From the NCBI GenBank assembly GCA_002685815.1, contig NYYM01000088.1, positions 1 to 8,552 of the forward strand: a DNA stretch of 8,552 bases. The letters run 5' to 3'. This document shows positions 1 through 5,551 of this stretch, one piece after another. Below the pieces are notes generated by a model. The model saw only the letters and a program-made list of their open reading frames with translations. It was not told where the DNA came from and ran no database searches. This DNA comes from Dehalococcoidales bacterium (GTDB lineage Bacteria; Chloroflexota; Dehalococcoidia; Dehalococcoidales; UBA2162). A program made the position numbers and the translations under genes. Numbering within the stretch: the stretch's first letter is position 1; every line of letters starts with the position of its first letter.

Positions 1-1235
1 AGGGCTTTGAAATCTACCTGGCAGAGAAGGATGCAGACCTGGGGGGCATAGCCCGAAGAGTTCACTACACACTGGAAGGGATGGATGTTCAAGCTCATCT
101 CAACGACATCATACGCCAGGTTTATCAGCATCCCTCAATCCACGTTTCCACCGGAGCTACCATCACGGAAGCCTCCGGTTTTGTGGGGAATTTCGTAACC
201 AAAGTAATGTCTCAGGGAAGGGTTAAAGAGATACACCACGGAATAACCATCATCGCCACCGGAGCGGAAGAACATAAACCCACCGAGTACCTCTATGGAA
301 AGGACGACAGGGTGATAACCTTACTGGAGTTAGAGGAGCAGATCGCCTCAGGGGAAGAAAAGGTGATCACCTCTCAGAGCCTGGTAATGATCCAATGCGT
401 AGGTTGCCGCCAGGAAGACAGGAATTACTGCGCTCGGGTATGTTGCAGTCAGGCCATCAAAAACGCTTTGAAACTGAAAGAGAAGAATCCCGAGATGGAC
501 ATCTACATCATCTACCGGGATATGAGGACTTATGGATTCAGAGAGGATTATTACCGGGAAGCAGCAAGTAAAGGAATTACCTTTATCCGCTATGAGTCTA
601 ACGATAAACCCCTGGTGAAGGCTGTTGAAGAGGGTGGTCAAAACATACTGAGGGTCACCGCGACCGATTCTGTTCTGGGTAAGAAACTGGCTCTGGATAC
701 CGATCTGGTGGCTTTAGCCGCTGCCGTTGTTCCGGCCGCAGATATCAACGATGTAGCTCGGTTATTCAAGATACCTCTAAACCAGGACGGCTTCTTACAG
801 GAGGCCCATGTAAAATTGAGACCCGTTGACACGGTCGCTGCCGGTGTCTTCCTGTGCGGGATGGCTCACTATCCCAAGCATATAACGGAAACAATCAGCC
901 AAGCTTACTGCGCTGCCAGTCGTGCTGCCGACATTCTCTCAAATGATTCAGTGATAGCCTCAGGGGCTATTTGCGACGTAAAAGAGAGTGATTGCGTTGC
1001 TTGTGGGGCCTGCGTTTCGGTCTGCAAGTATGATGCCATAGAGATGGTTGATACACCCGAAGGTAAGAAAGCCAGGGTCAATCCCATCCTCTGCAAGGGA
1101 GACGGGCTTTGCAATTCAAAGTGTCCGACAGCTGCTATTTCTCTAAAACATTTTACCGATGAAGAAATCCTTTGCCAGATAGATGCCTCGGTACCAGACC
1201 CGGCCGAAGTTCCGGCCCTGGCGAAAACTAATTAA
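1..1235 (+). CDS. hdrA: HdrA-like FAD/iron-sulfur subunit, C-terminal part (5' end outside window)
   Basis: The reading frame is open from the window edge (codons from base 3) to TAA at 1233-1235, so the true start lies upstream. Visible in order: the end of the FAD-binding region (GG.ARR.HYTLEG), the HdrA signature cluster region around 400-450 (CVGCR, then YCARVCC), a second FAD-domain part with GMAHYPK and ETISQAY near 860-905, and a C-terminal two-cluster ferredoxin domain (about 970-1150). The first ferredoxin site is CVACGACVSVC. The second is CKGDGLCNSKCP, where the second Cys is replaced by Asp (codon 1101-1103). HdrA proteins carry the bifurcating FAD and pass electrons between a low-potential acceptor, a high-potential acceptor and a mid-potential donor in the cytoplasm. 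The gene is followed after 40 nt by an MvhD-like gene, the usual HdrA partner. Family assignment is secure. The physiological substrate of the complex cannot be read from this fragment. Confidence 0.93.
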   Translation, partial: GFEIYLAEKDADLGGIARRVHYTLEGMDVQAHLNDIIRQVYQHPSIHVSTGATITEASGFVGNFVTKVMSQGRVKEIHHGITIIATGAEEHKPTEYLYGKDDRVITLLELEEQIASGEEKVITSQSLVMIQCVGCRQEDRNYCARVCCSQAIKNALKLKEKNPEMDIYIIYRDMRTYGFREDYYREAASKGITFIRYESNDKPLVKAVEEGGQNILRVTATDSVLGKKLALDTDLVALAAAVVPAADINDVARLFKIPLNQDGFLQEAHVKLRPVDTVAAGVFLCGMAHYPKHITETISQAYCAASRAADILSNDSVIASGAICDVKESDCVACGACVSVCKYDAIEMVDTPEGKKARVNPILCKGDGLCNSKCPTAAISLKHFTDEEILCQIDASVPDPAEVPALAKTN

Positions 1236-1260
1236 TGGAAAAAGCACAGAACACGGTATC

Positions 1261-1265
1261 AGGAG
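1261..1265 (+). promoter_or_regulatory. Ribosome binding site of the MvhD-like gene
   Basis: AGGAG lies 10 nt before the ATG at 1276. No comparable site precedes the in-frame ATG at 1183, so this motif decides the start. Confidence 0.7.
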
Positions 1266-1275
1266 TCAGTCAATA

Positions 1276-2043
1276 ATGGTGGTAAGGCACGACTTTGAAC
1301 CAAGAATCTTAGGATTTCTGTGCAACTGGTGTTGTTACGCCGGGGCTGACCTGGCCGGAGTTTCCCGCTATCAGTACCCCCCCACAATGAAGATAATCAG
1401 GGTGATGTGCTCCGGCAGAGTCGACTTGGCGTTCGTCCTTAGGGCTTTCAAAAATGGGACGGACGGGGTCTTTATCGGCGGTTGTTGGCTGGGCGATTGC
1501 CATTATCTTACCCAGGGAAACTACGATGCACTGAGTATGATGCATTTATGTAAACTACTACTGAAGCACATCGGCATAAACCCAGTTAGGTTAAGGCTTG
1601 AATGGGTGTCCGCCTCTGAAGGAATCCGTTTTGCCGAAGTCGTTACTAGCTTTACCAAAGAGTTGAAGGAATTGGGGCCCCTGGGATCAAGCGAAGAGAT
1701 AGATAGAGACGGCCTGAAGTTCAAGCTGGAAGCAGTCAATAACCTGATCCCCTACATTAAGTTGGTGGAAAGGGAGAGGCTGAGAGTACACTTCGATACA
1801 GAGGAAGAATACGAAGAGTATTTCACCAGCCATGAGGTAACCGGCTTGATTCGAGAGCTAATCGGAGATAAATTGGCCATGAGCCAAATTATGTTGCTGC
1901 TCCGGGAAAAACCCCTTCCAACGGAAGAAATCTCCGATATTCTGGACATCAGCCCGTCCGAAGTATCGAGGCACCTTGACAGTTCGACGAGACAGGGATT
2001 AGTCCGATTCAATGAAAGCCGGAATCTCTTTACCCCCGTTTGA
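1276..2043 (+). CDS. mvhD: MvhD/FlpD-like iron-sulfur subunit with C-terminal winged-helix-like domain
   Basis: The 255-residue protein begins with a complete MvhD domain (about residues 9-132). It has CNWCC (C16, C19, C20), MCSGR (C45), GGCWLGDC (C70, C75) and the conserved LRLEW.SASEG.RFAEVV segment. MvhD carries a [2Fe-2S] cluster and links HdrA to its electron donor module. After the usual end of the domain come a charged helical stretch (about 133-185) and a tail (about 186-255) that reads like a winged helix-turn-helix, with PTEEISDILDISPSEVSRHL followed by a QGLV wing. The chosen ATG (1276) has AGGAG at 1261-1265 with 10 nt spacing and leads directly into the domain. An in-frame ATG at 1183 would overlap hdrA by 53 nt and add 31 residues unlike the family. 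Neighbours are hdrA upstream and the NuoE-like gene 57 nt downstream. The tail may be a protein-docking rather than a DNA-binding domain. That point is unresolved. Confidence 0.92.
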   Translation: MVVRHDFEPRILGFLCNWCCYAGADLAGVSRYQYPPTMKIIRVMCSGRVDLAFVLRAFKNGTDGVFIGGCWLGDCHYLTQGNYDALSMMHLCKLLLKHIGINPVRLRLEWVSASEGIRFAEVVTSFTKELKELGPLGSSEEIDRDGLKFKLEAVNNLIPYIKLVERERLRVHFDTEEEYEEYFTSHEVTGLIRELIGDKLAMSQIMLLLREKPLPTEEISDILDISPSEVSRHLDSSTRQGLVRFNESRNLFTPV

Positions 2044-2100
2044 AACGGAAGAACTGGCGCGGGGTCAGCGCAAAGAGAAAAGAAGGTCAGGACAACGGCT

Positions 2101-2346
2101 ATGGACGACAAAAGAACCGATCAGATAATAAACAAATATCAGGGCAAATCCAGTTCACTCATCCAGATATTAATGGACATTCAGAGCGAAAATCACTGGC
2201 TTCCCCGAAGAGTATTAGAAAGGGTGAGTGAGAAACTGGCAGTACCTTTGAGCGAGGTGCTGCACATAGTTACCTTTTACAAAACCTTCAGTCTTACTCC
2301 TCAAGGACTCCACTCAATGATTGAGGCAGATTTATGTCAAGAATAA
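2101..2346 (+). CDS. nuoE: Minimal NuoE-like protein (N-terminal helical domain only)
   Basis: This 81-residue protein matches the N-terminal helical-bundle domain of NuoE/HndA (24-kDa) subunits: LIQILMDIQ, then WLPRRVLERVSEKLAVPLSEV and TFYKTFSL.P.G. A normal NuoE is about 160 residues and continues into a thioredoxin-like domain whose four Cys bind the N1a [2Fe-2S] cluster. Here the protein stops where that domain should begin, and only one Cys (residue 79) is present. AGGA at 2089-2092 gives the start at 2101 an 8 nt spacer. The last 13 nt overlap the start of the NuoF-like gene, which has its own RBS (GAGG, 2323-2326) inside this gene, so the layout looks settled rather than like a fresh frameshift. 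NuoF brings its own thioredoxin-like [2Fe-2S] domain. The likely role is structural, docking to NuoF, with no cluster of its own. Alternatives are a recent deletion or a sequencing error, which seem less likely given the clean overlap. Confidence 0.82.
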   Translation: MDDKRTDQIINKYQGKSSSLIQILMDIQSENHWLPRRVLERVSEKLAVPLSEVLHIVTFYKTFSLTPQGLHSMIEADLCQE

Positions 2347-4049
2347 ATTCGGCTGCCGAACTGGAAGACCGCAGGCAAAAAATCCTCTCCAAGAGAGACG
2401 GTGAGAAGCCAGCTATTGCGATATGCGGAGGGACCAGCTGTCTGGCTCTGGGTAATGACAGGATTATCAGTGCATTTGAGGACGAAATCGCCGGGCAATC
2501 ATTAGAGAACAGAATTCATGTCAGAGTGACCGGCTGCCTCGGTTTTTGCCAAAAAGGACCCATCGTCGTTATCTATCCTGAAGAAATCTGCTATACGGAA
2601 GTGAAGCCGGAAGATGTCCCTGACATTGTTTCTCAAACCGTAGTTAGCAAGAAAGTGATTGACCGCCTGCTTTTCACTGACCCGGACAGCGGCCAAAGAG
2701 CAACCCATTTCAATGAAATACCATTTTACAGAAAACAACAAAGGAACCTTTTTGGTGATAACAGTAAGCTTGATCCCAAAAGCATCGATGATTTTCTCGC
2801 CTTGGGCGGGTATTCCGCCTTGTCCAAATCACTTTTTGAGCTCACCTCCGAGCAAGTCCTTGACGAGATAAAGAAAGCCGACCTGCGAGGTCGGGGCGGT
2901 GGCGGTTTTCCCGCCGGTTTGAAGTGGGAGACCGCCCGTAATGCCCCCGGAGATGAGAAATACGTTATCGTTAACGCTCATGAAGGAGAGCCGGGGGCAT
3001 TTATGGATCGAGCCCTCTTTACGGGAAACCCTCATATCGTTCTGGAGGGCTTAATAATAGGCGCCTATGCTGTCGGATCACATCAGGGCTATATCTACAC
3101 CCATCACGACACTCCTCAATTGAGAGAGAACATCAATATCGCCCTCACTCAGGCAGAGGAATACGGGTTATTAGGCGAAAACATACTTGGCTCCGGTTTC
3201 AGCTTTGCGGTTGAGGTGCATCTTGATATCGGGATTTTCGTTTCCGGCGAGTCCAGCGCATTGATGATGGCCATTGATGGGAAGACACCGGAACCGAGAC
3301 CCAAATACATCCGCACCTCGGTAAGCGGTATCCGGGGAAAGCCGACCAACCTGAATAATGTGGAAACGTGGGCTAATGTGCCCCGGATAATCAGTAAAGG
3401 CTCCGAATGGTATACCAGCATCGGCACGGAGAGGAGCAAGGGTACCAAACTCATCTCCTTGTCCGGTAACATAGTGAATACCGGGGTGATGGAAGTTCCT
3501 CTAGGGACCACCCTGAGAACGATTGTCTATGACATCGGAGGAGGGATTCCCAACGGGAAAAAACTCAAAGCGGTCCACTTTGGAGGGCCTATGGGAGGTT
3601 CCATCCCCGAGAGTCTTCTTGACACTCCCCTGGATTTTGATGAGCTAGCACACTTGGGGGCTCCGATGGGAGCGGGCGGTATGCTGGTGATTGATGAGGA
3701 TATGAGTATGGTCGAATTGACCAGGTATTTCCTCGACTTCCTCGCCAATGAGTCCTGTGGTAAATGCGTCCCCTGCCGCGAAGGCATAAGGCAAATGTTG
3801 AAGATTGTGACCAGTATTAACCAGGGCAAGGGAAGAGAGGGAGACATCGAGCTTTTGGAGGAGCTATCCGAGGTACTTGCAGGTGCCTCGCTTTGCGCTC
3901 TGGGAAGAACTGCTCCCGGCCCGTTCTTGAGCACAATACGCTCTTTCAGAGATGAGTATGAGTTCCTCATCAAAGATGGAGACTCCGTCTATCGTTCATC
4001 CCTGAAGAACGAAGAAGTACCCGCCGAGAGAGCAAAGACAATTGAGTGA
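2334..4049 (+). CDS. nuoF: NuoF/HndC-like FMN- and iron-sulfur-containing dehydrogenase subunit
   Basis: The protein has 571 residues, the size of the HydB/HndC class (NuoF with an added N-terminal domain). The N-terminal thioredoxin-like [2Fe-2S] domain has C31, C36, C68 and C72. The FMN-binding loop LRGRGGGGFPAGLKW is at 184-198. The C-terminal part has ESCGKCVPC (C475, C478, C481) and C521, the ligands of the N3-type [4Fe-4S] cluster. In this family the protein oxidises or reduces NAD(P)H at FMN and passes single electrons to the clusters. Two pocket positions are unusual. The NADEGEPG loop reads NAHEGEPG (H216). The CGEETAL motif reads SGESSAL (S304, S307, S308), losing the second Glu known to contact the NADH ribose. 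The start overlaps the NuoE-like gene by 13 nt with GAGG 7 nt upstream, and the stop overlaps the next gene by 8 nt. The protein is almost certainly part of an HdrA-linked complex. Whether NADH, NADPH or something else is its partner is open. Confidence 0.95.
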   Translation: MSRINSAAELEDRRQKILSKRDGEKPAIAICGGTSCLALGNDRIISAFEDEIAGQSLENRIHVRVTGCLGFCQKGPIVVIYPEEICYTEVKPEDVPDIVSQTVVSKKVIDRLLFTDPDSGQRATHFNEIPFYRKQQRNLFGDNSKLDPKSIDDFLALGGYSALSKSLFELTSEQVLDEIKKADLRGRGGGGFPAGLKWETARNAPGDEKYVIVNAHEGEPGAFMDRALFTGNPHIVLEGLIIGAYAVGSHQGYIYTHHDTPQLRENINIALTQAEEYGLLGENILGSGFSFAVEVHLDIGIFVSGESSALMMAIDGKTPEPRPKYIRTSVSGIRGKPTNLNNVETWANVPRIISKGSEWYTSIGTERSKGTKLISLSGNIVNTGVMEVPLGTTLRTIVYDIGGGIPNGKKLKAVHFGGPMGGSIPESLLDTPLDFDELAHLGAPMGAGGMLVIDEDMSMVELTRYFLDFLANESCGKCVPCREGIRQMLKIVTSINQGKGREGDIELLEELSEVLAGASLCALGRTAPGPFLSTIRSFRDEYEFLIKDGDSVYRSSLKNEEVPAERAKTIE

Positions 4050-4656
4050 AATTATCTTGCGGATAGATGGCAAAGAAGTCAAAGCATCGACGGAGATGAC
4101 CGTCTTAGCGGCGGCCCGCAGTGTGGGAATAAATATTCCCACACTCTGTCACCACGAGAAACTAGAACCCTACGGAGGGTGCCGCATTTGCACCGTGGAA
4201 GTGGAAACAGGCGGACGGACAAGCCTGGTCGCTGCCTGTCTTTATCCGGTACAACCAGATCTGGTAGTAAGAACCAGATCTGAGAATGTGGACAAAATAC
4301 GCAAGATGCTGCTGGAACTGTTGCTGGCTCACGCCCCGGATTCCCTGGAATTGGAGCAACTGGCCCGGGAGTACGGAGCAGACAAGAACCGCTTTGAAAA
4401 GGAGTCCTCGTTCTGTATTCTGTGCGGGCTGTGTGTAAGATACTGTGCCGAAATCAAGAAGGCAAATGTGGTTGGATTTGTAGAAAGTGGCACCAGACGT
4501 GAGATAAGTTTCATTCCGGAGAGAGCCGCTCGGGAATGCTGGAAGTGCAAGGAATGCTTCCCCCTATGCCCCACAGTGGCTTTACAGGCAGCTTACTTCT
4601 TAACGGAAGCGCTGGCTTTCCCCTCGCCTTCCCCGGAGTCAGAATCAGAAAGATAG
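4042..4656 (+). CDS. Short NuoG/HoxU-like iron-sulfur subunit
   Basis: The 204-residue protein consists of a plant-type [2Fe-2S] domain (C36, C47, C50, C66; GINIPTLC, then GGCRIC) and a two-[4Fe-4S] ferredoxin domain (CILCGLCVRYC, C125-C135; CWKCKECFPLCP, C166-C176). It is the size of HoxU or BamI-type subunits, not of full NuoG (about 800-900 residues). Between the domains, where NuoG has its HxxxCxxCxxxxxC cluster, only H97 remains and there are no Cys, so that cluster is absent. The role is an electron wire from the NuoF-like flavin subunit to the HdrA/MvhD part. The start is TTG at 4042, inside the NuoF end (8 nt overlap). The only later in-frame start candidates, such as the ATG for residue 19, would delete the first beta strand of the ferredoxin fold. 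The C-terminus is a short Pro/Ser/Glu-rich tail. Family assignment is firm. The exact complex is inferred. Confidence 0.92.
   Translation: MSEIILRIDGKEVKASTEMTVLAAARSVGINIPTLCHHEKLEPYGGCRICTVEVETGGRTSLVAACLYPVQPDLVVRTRSENVDKIRKMLLELLLAHAPDSLELEQLAREYGADKNRFEKESSFCILCGLCVRYCAEIKKANVVGFVESGTRREISFIPERAARECWKCKECFPLCPTVALQAAYFLTEALAFPSPSPESESER
4120..4145. repeat. Perfect inverted repeat, 12-bp arms, 2-nt centre
   Basis: AGTGTGGGAATA (4120-4131) and its exact reverse complement (4134-4145) are separated by AA. The repeat lies inside the NuoG/HoxU-like gene, over the codons for SVGINIPTL, a conserved stretch just before the first cluster Cys. The protein constraint may explain part of it, but the perfect third positions do not follow from the protein. 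Confidence 0.85.
4253..4282. repeat. Overlapping direct and inverted repeats around AGATCT
   Basis: AACCAGATCTG occurs at 4253-4263 and again at 4272-4282. CAGATCTGGT (4256-4265) is also the reverse complement of ACCAGATCTG (4273-4282), giving a 10-bp stem with a 7-nt loop. It lies within the NuoG/HoxU-like gene, in a segment between cluster domains that is not strongly conserved. Confidence 0.8.
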
Positions 4657-4675
4657 TCCAGAAAGGAAGAGGTCT

Positions 4676-5074
4676 ATGAGCAAGAAGGTAGCAATTAATC
4701 CAGGCTGGGAGTATTACGAGAAATTAACCTTCGCCCCGGCCGTGCGAAAGGGAAACATGCTGTTCATCAGCGGCATAAACGCCTGCCGCATCGATCCTGA
4801 CAGCGGAAGGTCGATAGCACAGGGAGACATCGCCGACCAGACGGCGGAGATCTACAGCCGGATGAAAGAGATACTGGAAGCAGCCGGAGCCAGCTTCGAA
4901 GACGTAGTTGCGACTACCGATTACATCACCATCTCGGAGAACTACAAGGCCACTGCCGAGGTGCGCCGTCAGTACTTTGGGGAAAGCTTCCCCGCCTCCA
5001 CCGGTGTCATCGTCAACGGACTGCTGGGGCGAGGAGTACTGATTGAGATTAACGCCGTGGCCGTGCTTGACTGA
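4676..5074 (+). CDS. Rid (YjgF/YER057c/UK114) family protein, without the catalytic Arg
   Basis: The 132-residue protein spans the whole Rid fold: FISGI near residue 30, the amphipathic helix with MKEILEAAGASFEDVV, and the C-terminal IEINAVAV strand. RidA proteins are small cytoplasmic trimers that hydrolyse reactive enamine/imine intermediates. In E. coli RidA the key Arg105 sits in FPARS. Here the same place reads FPAST (S108), while the Glu of the last strand (E124) is kept. Rid subfamilies without this Arg do not act as classic 2-aminoacrylate deaminases, so the reaction here is unknown. The start has AGGA at 4664-4667 with 8 nt spacing. The gene follows the NuoG/HoxU-like gene by 19 nt on the same strand and is very probably its operon partner, which is an uncommon setting for a Rid protein. 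No clear terminator is visible after its stop. Confidence 0.9.
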   Translation: MSKKVAINPGWEYYEKLTFAPAVRKGNMLFISGINACRIDPDSGRSIAQGDIADQTAEIYSRMKEILEAAGASFEDVVATTDYITISENYKATAEVRRQYFGESFPASTGVIVNGLLGRGVLIEINAVAVLD

Positions 5075-5080
5075 GCAGGG

Positions 5081-5239
5081 TCAGACGATGGCCCGATTGG
5101 CCCGGAACAGGTAGTAGCCCAGCTTGTGTCGCTACAGTTTCCCTGTGGTCGTGCCTGGTAACTCCCCGACAAAGCGGAGCCAACGGGCTGTCTTGAAATG
5201 TACAGGTTTTCCCCACTTTCCGTTTTGTACTAAAATCAT
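5081..5239 (-). pseudogene. C-terminal remnant of an AMP-forming acyl/aryl-CoA ligase
   Basis: Read on the minus strand from 5239, the frame gives FKTARWLRFVGELPG followed by TTTGKL, then a TAG stop (plus 5132-5134), then RHKLGYYLFRA in the same frame before TGA at 5081-5083. This matches the end of the AMP-binding C-terminal domain, including the A10 motif with the catalytic Lys (LPxTxTGKxxRxKL). Spacing and wording resemble benzoate-type CoA ligases (ELPKTATGKIQR). The stop replaces what is usually Gln, so a single CAG-to-TAG change would explain it. Only about 50 residues remain. The rest of the ligase was not found further along the minus strand. The piece lies tail-to-tail with the Rid gene. 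It is short and without a start, so it is called a remnant. The match rests on motif recall, not on a search. Confidence 0.6.
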
Positions 5240-5551
5240 ACTCAGAGCCCACGGGGCGGTCTGCCATGCAAGATTGATGTCACCCACCAGATTGCCTAAC
5301 GGCGAATGCAGCCTGCAGCGTGTGACTATATAGACCTATTCGGCAGTGATTCGCCCTGACTGCCGCAGCTACTGCCGTAGCTACTTCCGTAGGCACAAAT
5401 ACGCCATCCACTTGGTGCGTACATATCGGGATCTGATCGCAGCGCTTGACTGGGATTCGATCAATTTGCTCCTAACGTATAGAAACCTCGATCGAGAGGA
5501 AAAGTCCAGTTTGTAAACCAAACCGGATCGCACAACAAAAGAATCGGCGGG
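5240..5551. other. Stretch of about 310 bases without a recognisable gene
   Basis: No confident gene, RNA or mobile element is visible. The minus strand is open for 63 codons (5283-5471, including GVFVPTEVATAVAAAV and LYSHTLQAAFAV) and the plus strand is open at 5334-5513. Neither has a good start or a family I can name. The minus-strand reading has a faint resemblance to the end of an aldehyde dehydrogenase, too weak to call. The plus-strand frame of the MFS remnant is open back to 5483 without further membrane segments. The region also holds a short tandem repeat (5359-5394). It looks like decayed coding DNA. Confidence 0.5.
5359..5394. repeat. Three imperfect tandem copies of a 12-nt unit
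   Basis: ACTGCCGCAGCT, ACTGCCGTAGCT and ACTTCCGTAGGC follow each other without gaps. The second differs from the first by one base and the third from the second by two. The tract lies in the unassigned region between the ligase and exporter remnants. Confidence 0.7.

Noticed and set aside
1183..1275. Upstream in-frame ATG that would lengthen the MvhD-like protein by 31 residues
   Set aside because: It overlaps the hdrA end, has no RBS and adds residues unlike the family. The ATG at 1276 has a good RBS.
2040..2231. A 63-codon plus-strand frame overlapping the NuoE-like gene
   Set aside because: It overlaps the recognisable NuoE-like protein in another frame, is Lys/Arg/Ser-rich and matches nothing I know.
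2300..2400. A frameshift joining the NuoE N-terminal domain to the NuoF thioredoxin-like domain
   Set aside because: The NuoF N-terminus before its first Cys matches the usual start of HydB/HndC proteins and has its own RBS, so the thioredoxin-like domain belongs to NuoF.
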